From the NCBI GenBank assembly GCA_001643675.2, contig LSRY02000028.1:1-64000 (forward strand): a stretch of 64,000 bases of DNA. Direction: 5' to 3'. Of this stretch, positions 34,630 through 47,600 are shown in pieces; positions within the stretch are counted from its first letter, which is position 1; the number at the start of each line of letters is the position of its first letter. Under the pieces are notes generated by a model, which made no database searches, was not told the origin of the DNA, and was given only the letters and a program-made list of their open reading frames with translations. Position numbers and translations under genes: made by a program. Source of the stretch: Monocercomonoides exilis (taxonomy: Eukaryota; Preaxostyla; Oxymonadida; Polymastigidae).

Positions 34630-36097
34630 TTATTCATTGTTAAATCGTAAGCTTGCAAAAGCTTTCGCTATATCCGAATCAGTATTTATGAATTGTGGAT
34701 GAGAAGATGTATTGTTACCAAAGAATGATTGATTAAGTGGATTATAAGTTTTTCCAAATGGTGATGAATCTGTTCCATCAGAAGTGGTTTTATGAATTGA
34801 AGAGGCGAAAACGGAAGATTTTTTAGTCGAAGGCTGCTGGCCAGGGAACGGGAAACTTGATGGGAAAGCAGAAGATGACTGCTCCAAAGAAGAGGTTGGG
34901 GGAGGAGGTAAAGAAGAAGAAGAAGAAGAAGAAGAAGAAGGAAAAGAAGAAGAAGAAAGAGAAGATAATTTGGCGAAGGGATTTGATGAGTCAGAGGCAG
35001 GCGCTGATGAGAAGGGGCCACTTGCAGGCTGACTCAATGAGCTCAGAGAAGCAAATGGATTGGCTGAAGGAAGGGAAGAAGAAGAAGATGATGATGATGA
35101 AGTAGAAGAAGAAGGCATCGAACCAGAAGAAGCAGCAACTGATGATGATGATGATGCTGTTGATTCTTTCTTCTTTTCTTCTTCTTCTTCTTCTTTCTCT
35201 TCTGTTTTCTTTGCACTTGCTTCTTCTTTGCCAGATGGTATTTCAGCAGGCTTCGTTTCAGTCTGATTGAAAGGAGAAGAGGAAGAGGAAGAGGAAGAAG
35301 AAGTCGAAGAAGAAGACGAAAACGTAGAATAAGTAGAATAAGACAAAGAAGAAGAATCAGAAGAAGAATCAGAAGAAGAGGAAGAATCAGAAGGCAACGA
35401 TGAAGATGCTGTTGAGCTGCCATTTTCTCTGATTTGCTGGTTGATCGACTGAAACGCCATTGCCAGCTCAGAGCTTGGTGAAATGGACATGTTGGTTGTC
35501 TTTGTGGCTGTTGGGAACGACGAAGCAAATGACTTGCTCAGAAGAGAAAAGGGGTTGGAAGCAGAAGAGGAGGAGGAAGAAGAAGAAGAGGATGATGAAT
35601 CAGAAGAATCAGAAGAACTGGAAGAGCGCCCAATGCCTGAAGCAAACAGAGAAGATGATTTGGCTGCTGGCTTCTGCTCGGCAGCGGATGCAGATGAAGG
35701 GAATCGTGTTTGTGGCTGGCTACCGAAGAAAGTTGCGAAGATGTTTGAATTTCCTTCTGAACTTTGAGGCGAAGAAGAAGAAGAGGAGGAGGAGGAGGAG
35801 GAAGAAGAGGAAGAAGAGGAAGAAGAGGAAGAAGGAGGAGGAGGAAGATTTGAAGAAGAAGCAGTAGAAGAAGAAGAAGCATCCACTTTCTGAGGCTCTG
35901 AGTGTGTTGATAGAGTTGCCAGCGATGCAAATGGATTGTTTGAAGCGCCAGTCGATGCAATCTGTGATGAACTGGCAGATGGAACAGGAAGAAGAGAAGA
36001 TGCTGCTTTGTTGCTGTTGGACAAGGCGCCATCTGAATGTGATGATGAAGGATTGCTTGATGAAGAAGGGTTGGAAGAAGGGCTGGTAGAAGAAGAA

Positions 36098-36133
<36 letters not shown>

Positions 36134-38334
36134 GAAGACCAAGATGAATAATAAATTTGCTCGTTCTTCTGATTCCCATCGTTGTCATATTCTTCATCAT
36201 ATTCTCCATCACCGTAATATTCGTCGTCTTCTCCATAATATTCTCCGTCGTCTTCTGGATATTGCTCATACTCATCGTATCCTCCACCTTCTTCCTCGTT
36301 GCATGAATCGTAATCAGTTCTGGATTTCCCTTCTTTCTTGTCTTTTTTAGCTTCTTTTTCTTTTTCTTCTTTCTTTTCTTTCTTTGCCTTTTCTTTCCCT
36401 TCTCCTTCCTCTTCTCCTCCAATATTCTTCATCATCTTATTTCCTTCCACTTTATCTGTCTTGTTCTGCTGATTGTCTTGAGAAAACGCAACTTGTTTAT
36501 TCTCTTCTCCTTTCTGCACATTTGAAAATGGCATCTGGAACTGCTGGAAAATGTTGCTTTCTTCCTTCTTTTGTGCTGGCAACTGAGTATTTTGCAATGA
36601 ATTGCTCGAATTCTGCTTTTCTTTTTCTTTTTCTTTTTCTCTTTCTTTTTCTTCTTCCTCATTCTTCTTCATCTTCATCTTATTCTCTTCCTCTTTTTGA
36701 GCATCATTGGGTAAATGGAAGATATCAATAGGTTTGTAGTTTGTTGGAAAAGGAAGCGGAGCAATGGTTAAAGGTGCTGATGGAGAAGGAAATGAGGAAG
36801 GGAACGAAACGGGAGGAGGAGGAGGTAGAAGAGAAGAAGAAGATGATGAGAAAGGTGATGATGATGATGAAGGAGCGGTTGATGAGGGTGTTGAGTAAGA
36901 TGATGCAGAAGTAGTAGTAGAAGAAGAAGCCGATGTTGCTGTTGAAGTTGTTGAAGTATCTGGAATATCAGAAAATATCTTTAAAGGTGTGTAATTCTTC
37001 GGTGGCGCCAGCACAAAAGGAGACGCCGGCTTTTGTGCTGCTGCTTCTGAGCCAAACGGACTGCCAAATGATAAGTTCTTCGCCCAGTCTGGTGTCTCAG
37101 TTGAGAAAACATTCGACGAAATGAAGGCAATCTTTGGAACTTTATTTTCTTCGTCCTCTTCTTCGTCTTCGTCTTCGTCTTCACCTTCGCCTTCATCTTC
37201 TCCTTCGTCATAGCCATAATCATCTTCTTCGTTCCCAGCATCAATTTCTTCTTCTTCTTCTTCCTTCGCTGCTGTTATTTTTTCTTTTTCTATTTCTTCA
37301 TCTTTCTTAAAATTAATAAATTCAACCGCTTTTTTCTCTTCTATTTCATTCTTGTCTGTCGTCTTTGTATTTTTTTGATAAGCATTCGACGGGAAGAACC
37401 CATCATACTTCACGCCATTGTGACTTTCTGACTGCTGCCCATTTGATGACAATTGTAAGGATGATGTTTCCGGCAATGCATTTTCTTTCTTTGTGGAAGA
37501 TGTTGACAAAATATGTGAAAAAGACGGAACGTACTTAGGGAGTGAATCGGGAGTAGAAGCAGAAGGGAAAACGGGAATTTGCTGGCTTTCATGCTTCGAT
37601 GAATACCGTTCCACAATTTTGTTTCTGCTTATCTTCAACTGAAGATCGTCCCTTTGTCTTTTTCTTTCAGCAAAAGTATTACCATAATGATCCTCCTCAA
37701 TTTGGTTCAAATGACGTTTTTCTTCATTCAATGCTTCTATTTCCGCTTTTTTCCTCTTTAAAAATTCAGTTTCCTCGTTCTCAAGAGATAATTCCTCTTC
37801 GGTAAGTTGATCTTCCTGAGTTTTCAATTCATTTTCATTCATCATTTTTATTTTATTCAATGACTCCAAATTTTTCAAATGTTCCCTTTCTTGAAAAGAC
37901 AATTGTTCTGACAAAATTTTTGATTCATTAGAATAACTTTGTTCTGCTTCTTGTTGATCCATCCTAACTTGCGCTAATGAATTTTGATAAAACGAATGAT
38001 GATCTGCGACTCTTTGGCAAAGATTTTTCTCGTATAGTGAAATTTCTTCTTTTAGTTGAATTTCTTCTTTTTTCCATTTTTCTCGATCTTCAATCAGATG
38101 TCTGAATATTTGTGTAAATTGGTTCATTTCTAATTGTTCTTCTTGTTCTTGTTGTGTGGTTTCTTCTTGAACAGATGCATAAAGATCTCGAAGTAAAGAT
38201 TCTATCTGACATATTTCTTTTCGTAATAACTCCTCTTTTTTATATGCCGCAAGCGCCTCTGAAGCTTCTTTGTTCTCTTTTAATTCTTCTTTCAATTGAT
38301 CAATAGACACTTTAATATCTCTCTGACTTGTCAT
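34630..38334 (-). CDS. Large coiled-coil, Ser-rich protein with NPF motifs
   Basis: A single uninterrupted 1234-codon frame. Residues about 1-250 are a charged coiled coil (Glu/Lys/Gln-rich heptads). Residues about 345-400 are acidic with DDYGYDEGEDEGEG. A Lys/Glu linker and a second Tyr/Asp/Glu-rich acidic block follow, then long Ser homopolymers. The Ser-rich half carries four NPF motifs (NNPFASL, SNPFSLL, ANPFASL, SNPFAKL) and ends with IAKAFASLRFNNE. NPF tripeptides are ligands of EH domains in endocytic adaptors, so an endocytic scaffold is possible. With its Phe/Ser repeats an FG-like role is another option. I do not recognise a family. The ATG at 38334 faces the transporter gene. Confidence 0.8.
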
Positions 38335-38580
38335 AATCTGTTAAGAAATATGAAAGGCTTTATAGGAAAAACATTTAAAAAGCAAATCACACATTTTGAA
38401 AGACAAAATTGAATAATTCCAATTTTGATCTTATTTCCCATCATTATATATAGAAATTTGTTTTGAAGCAATTATTTTTTATTATCTTTTTACGTTTTTT
38501 AATTGTCTTGTCTTTTATTGTAAAATTTGCAAAATAAGAAAAAAGACATAATTTGAAATATTTTGAAAAAATTAGGAGAA
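38335..38580. promoter_or_regulatory. Bidirectional promoter interval
   Basis: This 246-bp AT-rich gap separates the start codons of two divergent genes (38334 minus, 38581 plus), so both promoters must lie here or inside the genes. No defined motif was recognised. Confidence 0.45.
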
Positions 38581-40245
38581 ATGAGTACGAAAGCTCATAA
38601 TTCTGCTGCATTTTTTGTCACAATTTGTGCAGGAATGAGCTATGGAATCACTCAGTCAATAACTTCCGGAATTATAGAAGGCGTGAATGTCATATTTCTG
38701 ATTTATTCGAATAATTGCCAAAATTGTTGGATTATTGCAGAAGAACCTTGGTGCAATCTTAGCGATACGACAAAAGGCCTATTATCTTCTTCGGTTTTAT
38801 TTGGTGCTGCAGTTGGGTTTCAAACCTTTTTCTTTTCTATTAAAATTCTTTTTATTGTCTTTGAAATAGCTGTCTTCTATCAGGATTTTTGTCAGATAAA
38901 TTTGGACCAAAAAAAGTTATAATGCTTTCAGGACTTATTGTTGCTTTTTGCTCGTTAGGATTAGCACTTCAATCTCATGTTGCACTTTTTATTCTCCTTA
39001 GAATTGTCAGTGGACTGTCTATCGGTGCACTGAGTTCTATTGGACCTCTGTATGTTTCTGAGCAGTCGAGCACAGAGCGTAGAGGATCGCTTGTTTCAAT
39101 GTTTCAACTTTCCATTACTGTGGGAATTTTGATTGATTATGTTCTCAATCTCATATTTTTCTCAGTGAGAAACGGATGGAAGTGTGATCGTTTTTATTGC
39201 ATATTTTAATAATTAAAAATTATCTATTATAAACAAAGATGGGAGCTGGGACTTGTGGGGGTTTTACCTTTGCTAATGTTTGTAGGGTGCTGTTTCTGCT
39301 CTGAATCAGAACCTTGGCTTCAAAAGCATAGACGACAGCAGAAGGCATACAAACGAGAGCATGAACTCGATGAGGACAAACTTATAAGTGAATCTAATTC
39401 GAGTCAATTGTTTAGTTTTGATGAGGAAAAAAAAGATGACGTCCAGGATGATGACATTGACATCAACGAAATTGAAAGGATAACAGATGATAGTCCACTA
39501 TCAAGCTTATATCGCAGGATTCTTGATTCGCTTTCCGAGGCAAAGAAAGCACTTCTTTCATCAAAACGAGCCTTTATAGTGGGAGTTGTACTTTCAATGT
39601 CTGTTCAGCTTACAGGAATCAATGCAATCATCATGTACTCTCCATCAATCTTCGCAACAGTAGGAGTAGTTGATCACAAAAGCAAGCTTATTGCTACAAT
39701 ATGTGTGGGGTTGTGGAATTTTGTAAGTACATTTTTCTCGGTGTTTTTGGTATGTTTTCTTTCCTTTTTCTTTTTTTAACCTTTTTTAAAATATATTTTA
39801 ATAAATTATGTGAATAAAGGTTGATCGAGTTGGAAGACGACCTCTGATGATCGTTGGCTATTTGTTGATGGCTTTGGGGCATCTTTTTATTGTTCTATCG
39901 AAATTGTTGGGTTCTGTTGCAGATAAGCAATTTTTACTTGCAATTCCAGGAATTGCAATCTTCATCTTAGGATTTGAGGTGGGGCCAGGTCCAACGTTTC
40001 AGGTGCTGGTGTCCGAGCTATATCCGGCAGCTGCGCGTGGAAGAGCGATGTCTGTTATTCTTACAATCAATTGGTGCTCCTGCATCCTTCTTGTGTTTAC
40101 ATTTCTTCCGCTATCGCGTGCTCTTTCAGATTTGTGGTTGTTTGCGATCTTTCTGATTTTGTGTGTGCTGACACTTCTGTTTGTGGTAATTGCTATGCCT
40201 GAGACAAAAGGAAAATCGTTGGAAGAGATTGAAAGAGAACGCTGA
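38581..40245 (+). CDS. MFS sugar transporter
   Basis: Exons 38581-38816, 38870-39181, 39239-39749 and 39820-40245 (introns 53, 57 and 70 nt) give 494 residues, the usual size of the sugar porter family (PF00083). Signatures: SDKFGPKK after TM2, STERRG after TM4, GWELGLVGVLPLLMFVGCCF at TM6, SESEPWLQK, QLTGINAIIMYSPSIF in TM7, VDRVGRRPL after TM8, and the terminal PETKGKSLEEIE. It should move hexoses or related substrates across the plasma membrane. An acidic Ser/Asp-rich cytoplasmic loop between TM6 and TM7 is somewhat expanded. ATG 38581 is chosen because the upstream in-frame codons lack an ATG. It is divergent from the NPF-motif gene. Confidence 0.92.
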
Positions 40246-40965
40246 ATGACAATGTCAGTCAGCATTTTAAGAAAATTTTGTTTTATTAACCTTATTTATA
40301 CCAAAATTCGCTAATGGAATTTGAATTTTTAAATGAATTTAAAGTTTTAAGTTTATTACAATAATGTAGAGTATTATATATACCCGAATATTATTTTGAA
40401 AAACTGAACAGAAAATTAAAGCTCATTTTTATCTGAATGCATGTTTCAGTTTGTTGAAAAGATAAAATATTAAAATGTTAATTTCAAATTCTCGAAAATG
40501 ATTATTTTAATCGTTCTCTAATAGTTTTTTCTCTTTCAAAGGAAATGAAAACAAATAACGGTGAGTGAAAAAAAGTTACCTTGGAAAAAACCTTTACACA
40601 TGCGTTTTCATCCAAAAATTTTCAATTTCGCAAATATTGCAGCTGTTTGTGTTTTCTTTTTTTCAAAATTAAATATGAACAGCAAATGTAATTTAATAAT
40701 TATTGTATTCTTATTCTTTGAATAAAAAGACATGGGATAAAATAATTCACTTTGTGAATTTAGTTCTTCGCAGCACTTTCAAAGATTTTTCTCAACATTT
40801 AAATGTTTTCATATTTTTTTTGCACGATAATGTCAGAATTATTATTATGAAATTGCAGAGAAAGTTTGCAAGAAATCTCAGTTTTTTTTTTTTTTTCCAT
40901 TATTGCGTTAATTTTTTCTCCGCATTCTTGTTATTTCACTCTGACCTGTTTGTGAAATCTATCTT

Positions 40966-41022
<57 letters not shown>

Positions 41023-41660
41023 ACAATGAAGATGCAACTTCTGACTTCAAAAAAGAAGAATGATCATTCAAAATATATATAAACATGAAAATGAAAATGG
41101 ATATAGACAAAATGTGAAGAACAAATAATCACAAAAAAGAGTTGCTGCCTGAAAACAAAATGAAAGAAAAATAGTTAATAAAAAAATATATATATACAAA
41201 TTAATTGCAAAAGAGAGTTACAAAGAAATAAAATATGAAAGAAAAATATCCCCAAGCGATAAATGAAAGAATAATAAATTTATGAAAGGTGTTGTAAATT
41301 ACACAAAAATTTTTAAAACAAATATTCATCAAATATTTAAGGAAAAAGAAAGGATTAATATCATGTTTCGAAAATCATTGAAAAATTTTTAAAAAAAAAA
41401 TGAAGTTGTTGTGAAAATTCAAGTCATCGCCCTCCATGCAGAAGCGGAAAAACTGAAAAAAATGAATTTGAACGAACATTGAAGCATTATTTGTTAATTT
41501 TCCATACTCTCTTTTCACTATTCTTTCCTCAAAATAACTGTTAGCAAAAAGACATTCAAGAATCTTATCCAATGCATTGACAAATAAAAATTATGAAAAG
41601 AAGTTCCGTCAATTGCTTTGATGAAACAAGAACAATTGCTCCTCAAAGCATAAGCCAGAT
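40246..41660. other. Intergenic region with dispersed repeat and poly(T)
   Basis: No gene. 40727-40880 is a diverged copy of 61455-61605 in the same orientation (shared catttaaatg-like and gatgtcag-type blocks, tatgggataaaat, tcaagatttttct). A run of 51 T occupies 40971-41021. Confidence 0.55.
40971..41021. repeat. Poly(T) tract, 51 bp
   Basis: Uninterrupted T homopolymer 3' of the giant gene (in its own orientation an A51 run). A mirror-image A45 run sits on the other side of that gene at 51185-51229. Confidence 0.95.
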
Positions 41661-44600
41661 TCATGGACTGTTCGAGATGAGCGAGGCACAAACAATTTTT
41701 GTTTCTTCAGTGTAATCGATTGCATCTGACACAGTCACTATCGTTGCTCCAGGCGGAAAGCGTTGGAAAAACTCGCGCTTCATCCCAAACAGCGATGGGC
41801 GATCGTCTTTGTTCTGTGCCACTGATGATCTCACCAGACGGTTGTATGTCGTTCCATCCGTTTGTGACATATCCGGTCTCTCCCCATTCACAATCTTCTG
41901 CCCAGCTACCTCTGCCTCAAACTCCCCAAATGGGATCTGAAGTGTCAAGCACTCCCATAGCATCATTCCGATCGAGAATGCAACTGATTCCTTTGTTGCT
42001 CCCATCTTCTTGTTGATCAACAGTTCTGGAGCCTTCCATCTCAGGCACTCTTTTTTGAAGTCATCTTCATCCTCAAAGGCAGACGAGGGAAGAGAATCTT
42101 CATCGTCGTCATTATCACTGGCAGAAGTCACAACAGTCGACGAGGAGATCGACGATGAGTCTGAATCATCAGATGAAAGGAAATCAGAGTGCATCACAAC
42201 GCAGATCACCATGTGCTCTGAGAACAGCACAATGTGCGGACTCAGACTGCTCAGCGACTGAAGCGGAATTTCCGTTTCGTCGAAAGAATGGAGCGCAAGA
42301 TTAGCCACCCAGAACAGGATCTGGGCTGCTGTCAGCTCCCTCTCCTCCAAAGAGCCAATCGCCATTTCCTTCTTCTCATTCCTTCCATGAAGCAACATGA
42401 ACAGCGAATCCCTCAGATCCACAATCAATTTTTCATGTGGAGACGAGCATGCCATTGCATCCACCAGATTCGACATAGATGAGGTTGTTGGACACAGATC
42501 CTCCCCTCGAACAAATGTTGATTCTGTGTCTGAAGTATCTGTGGTAGAAGTGGATGAAATGGAAGGTGATGGTGTTCGCTTTCTTGTCTCTTCCTCAACT
42601 TCTTTCTCATCCACCTTCTCCAGCATCCACTCTGGGATCTTGTCTGAGTCTCTTCCCAAAATGTATTCAGTGGAGCCACTTTCAGACAGAAGATGCTCAG
42701 ATGACTCCGAATGCCCCAAGCTTTTCTCATACACCCTCTTCTTTATCCTCTCTTCGTTCTTCTTTTCAGCTTCCCTCTCGGCTCTCCTCCACTGCTCCTC
42801 TGGTGACATCTCCATCGTCACCATCTCAAATGCCTTCGGGTCTTTTCTGATGTTGTCATTCACAATCTCTCTCAGATCTTCTGCTTCATTCTTCGCCTTC
42901 CTCCATCGGACAGCCAAAGCAACAATGACTACAAGCAGGATAGCACAAACAACGCACACAATAATCACGATAATCGTCCATTTCGATTTTCCTTCTTTTC
43001 CTCCTTCAACAATCCTTTCATCTCCTTTTGATTCTGGCGCACTTGCATTCTTAAGAATGAATGACCGAGTTGATGAAGGAGACTCTCCATTTCCAAACAA
43101 AATGCATACGCTCACTTCTGTCTCCTCTTTCGCTTTCTCCAATTCTGAAGACGAAATAATTGAATGAATCTCATTCTCCGAAATATAACCTTCTTCATCA
43201 ATTTCCTCTCTCACAATTTCCTCTTCATCTCCATTTTTCATGCAAATCTTCAGCGACAAGTTGCACGGAAGAAGCAGCTTCCCGCGAATGTTCAAGTCCA
43301 CGCTCCCACTCGCCTGTGTTGTGTTCTTCACTTCTTCCAGAACCGGCACAAAATACGACGATCCTCTTTCTGAAGCTATCCCTCCCAATTGGCATCCTTC
43401 GTCCAATATCCACAGCGATGAGTTATCTTTCAGTCCATCTCCCCCTTTCACGCTCGCAACATTCAGCTCCCCATTCCCTGTGCAAATCGTATTCCTTCGA
43501 GCTGATGGATATCCTTCAATCTCAGGATTGTTGTTTTCAAATTCTCCTTTTTCAATCTTCACACCCCCTCCACTCACCCACAATCCGCCTGTCTTGCTCC
43601 TCATAATTGTTGTTTCTTTCATCTCCACACAGCCGTTTTCAATATCAACCAAGGACCCATTCCATTTGCATAATCCTTCTATTCTCTTTTTTATTTCATT
43701 GAAATTTTCTTTTTCTTTTTCTCCATCAAACAGGCATGCCTCAATCCTCACATTTTTGGATTGCCTTATCTGCATCATGCTTCCCTTGTCCACAGAATTC
43801 ACACACTTTCCAAATGAGCTGTTCAGCACACTCACCTTTTGCTCATGATCTTCCAAAGCAACAACACATCTTTCTGATGCTAGAGTCACATTCTCAATCA
43901 TCATCTCTTTCATCTCCACCTTCGCTTTTCCTCCAACGCTCACAACATCTTTCTCACATTCGATATTCGATATTCTTGCTTCATCAATTATCACATCTGA
44001 TTCTTCACAAAATGAAAGCACTGATCTTGTTGAATGAATATCTCTGAATGTTGTTTCTGAAATCTTCAACTCTCCACTTTCCATACTCACAATTGAACTG
44101 TTCATCTTCAGTTCAATTGCTGAAGAGAAGAACTCACATTTTTGAATCTTAGTTGATCCATTCTTCACTTTCATAAGGTAACTGTGAGTTGATTCTAATC
44201 CATCTTCAAACTGGAATGAACACCTCTCCACTGAGCATTCATTCACAAACTCCATGATGCAATCCTTCTCTGTTGATTTCTCAATCTTGGATTTAAATTT
44301 CACAATCGCCTGCGTCTTTTTGAATGAATTCACAACCAGGTTTCCAATCACACATTCACCATAAACGCCCCCTTCCTCGTCAATCAGAATCGCATTCATT
44401 ACTCCTTCCTGAATGTGATCAACCCCACAGTTGATACTCACACACGGACTGCTCTGTGCCCCGCATCGTCTGCCATCCTCCCCTCCAACATTCAAAAACA
44501 CTTGCAGACCTTTAAAGTATGTGATCAGCGGAATCAGATCCTTGATTCCCTCGATTTCTGAATCGCATCCGCAGATGGAGTTGTCTGAGTTCAATGACTC

Positions 44601-47600
44601 CTGGTTGTAGTTCAAAGTGAACAGCGTTTCGTTTATTTGGTGCTCAATCGAGTAACATTTGATGAATATATCGTTCCCAACAAAAGCCTCATTCATATAA
44701 AACATGATATTCACAATGTTAATCCTCAGGCGTGGTATCTGAGTTTCATCAGCATAGTTAACATTTGGATCGGCTCCATTGATAAACAGTCCTCCGCCGC
44801 GCCCTGTATCAGTCGAGCATCTGCACATCGAAAGCGTGCTCCCATTCACTTTCAAAACAGATTCTTCGCTCTTCAGAGTCGCTCTCATCCCCCCTCCTTC
44901 TGTGCTCAAATCACTCTTGCAATTTGATATCGAACACTCATCGATCACACACTCCACTCCATGCTCAAATGATCCAACTTCAATGACACTCGCCCCAATC
45001 CCTTCATTCGTGATGTTGACAAATGAACACCCAACAACCCTCAGAACTGGTCTGTTGTCATTTGCATATGAATGAGTGTTTTCTTTTTCATTCATCTGGC
45101 TTTCTTCCTCCATCATCGATATCAGACTTCTTTCTGTCACAGCAGCAAATGAAATGTTCACATTCTGAATAATCACCTCACCTGCACTTGGGCTGAAAGC
45201 AATCAACCCTTTCAACTCTGAAATCAAACTCAACGAACACCTCTCAATCACAACACTCCCCCCATTCACTCTCATCACACAATATCCAAAACTTTCTGCC
45301 ACTCCCCTCCCTGGGCCAAATGAACAGTCAGAGACAGACAATAATGTGTTTGTTCCAGATGATTCAATCAATACTTCATGATGGGTTGTGATGGATGGCT
45401 TGGTGAATGACACATTCACAAATGACAGACTCACATTCGAGGATATCATTGAATCATTATCCAGATCATTCTCATCTTCATCACTGATCGTCACCCCTGT
45501 CCCTTTCTTTGTTCCTTCAATCACCACTTTTGGTGACTCTGAAATTGATGATGAAAAAGACAAAAATGAAGATGAAAATGATATGGAATGGCTCAGGAAC
45601 CCTGATCCCACAATGGCAATATGTGTTTCCCCTTCTCCAAGTGTTGGATATCGAAGTGATATCAAGTGGTCAATCGATGTGCATGGTGCTTCTGAATATC
45701 CACACCAACTGAAGTCTCCTCCTTTCTCTCTCGAAACAAACCCATCCCCACTCCAGTTCCTCCACAAAAACACAACCAGTGGAATCACATATCCCTCCTC
45801 CCCTGTCGTCTTCCTCTCCCATCCACACAACTCATCCAACAATCTCAGCTCCTCTGAACTCATTTCCCATTTCAAATGCTCCTTGTTCACGATCTCACTC
45901 AGATCCCATCCTGAAACAAACATGTTCTTCCCTTTCCAGGCATTGCATCCTTCAAATTCCATTCCTTCAAGCACAAATAATCCAATCTCTTCAGGAAGCT
46001 CAACAAACATCCCTCCTCCAATTCCTCTTCCCACTTCATCAATATCCTCTGATGGCACAGCACACCCTGATAAGTTCACATTTTTCATCTCCAAACTCCC
46101 TCCCTTCCCAACTGAAACCATCGTCCCTCCTCCTTTCATCCCACTACCGCCTGAACATACTGATGACAAATTGCATTCTTCAATATTTGCAACCCCATTG
46201 ACACCCATCTCCACATTCAAACATCCTCCTCCAATTCCACCTGTCACTTTCACTCCCCTCATTCTGCTGTTATTCATCTCCAATTCAACTCCATTCGAAA
46301 TGACAATTGGAGATTTCTCATTCATTCTCAATCCCACTTCTATCACAAATCCATTCACAATCAACCCTCCTCCCTCAATACAAATTACGTTATATCCAAT
46401 CAATTCATTATTTGCAAATAAAACAGAACAGCTGGTCATTGAAATGGTTGATGATGATGAGTGGATAAATGTTCTTCTCTTCCCATTCATTTCTTCATTC
46501 AACATGAATGCCAAATTCATCATATCAAATGATTTTGTGCACTCAATAAGGTTGTTTTGGGTTATCGAACCTTCATCCCTCGCAACCACCTTCGTCCCTT
46601 CTTCTTTCCCAGATATACACACCCCAAATGAAGCCACTTTCATCTCATTCTTTATCAACGATTCTGAGATAATTTCAATCTCATTCACATTGATGCTCGC
46701 TCTCTTCTCAACACAATAGTCAATCGTCTCACACCCAAACTTCTCAAATCCACATCGGCTGTGATCCAATGCCACCTCTCCGCTCCCATCCACTGTCAAT
46801 TTTGAGCCAATTGAACACAAATACACAAACAGCGGAATTACTTCCTCTTCTCTCCCATTCTCACTCCCACACAACTCCAAAACATCAGAGCGAATAAAAC
46901 TTGAGTCAAAAAATGAAAATGAAGTTGAATTTATTTTTGACTCCAACAACACACTTCTCCCACAATGAACAAACAAATTCTTCCCATATCTCGCTTTGTT
47001 ATTCTCTCCAAACAAACCCTCTCTTCCTGATTCAATTTTCAATGAGCTGTCTCTGCTCTCCATCACAATCATTATTCCTCCTCCTCTTCCTTCACATCTT
47101 CCTTCACTTCCACCTTCTCTTTCCCCTGAACTCTTCGCCTCACGTCCATTAATCGCACAACTCCCATTCACAACAACACCTCCTTCCCCTTTCACAACAA
47201 CACGAATCCCACCTCCTCTTCCATTGCAGCTACACCCCTTTACAATACACGATTCAATCACAATTATCCCATTAACCCCGTCATCTCTTTCTGCACCAAC
47301 CACTCCACTCAACCATCCCCCATCTCCATTTCTCTTCTCAATGTCGTTCACATCACATCCACAAAACACAACTGATTTCACTCCTTCAGTAAACTCGATC
47401 AGTGAATGCTCTCCAAATGTCAATGTCTCTGTGATCACCAATCCCTCCACTTTCACTTTTCCCCCAACCACATTCACAAAACAATATCCAATGGAATTCT
47501 CAGAGGGACAAACAACAGAACAGTCAGTGAATATGATGAGAATGGAATTGGATGAAATCAGCGATGATGCACCAGATAGAGCAAATGGAATGCTAAACCT

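Noticed and set aside
38563-38580. Six extra N-terminal residues for the sugar transporter
   Set aside because: The upstream in-frame start is TTG; ATG at 38581 is the first proper start codon.
40580-40600. Second copy of the pogo-like TIR (ggaaaaaacctttacac)
   Set aside because: It resembles 52119-52135, which lies inside the TIR-proximal region, but the gttaggg outer end and TA site are missing; too short to call.
45388-46719. 443-residue plus-strand ORF inside the giant gene
   Set aside because: Ser/Pro/Thr-rich shadow frame; the minus strand has a continuous 3061-codon frame with recognisable repeats, TM and kinase fold.
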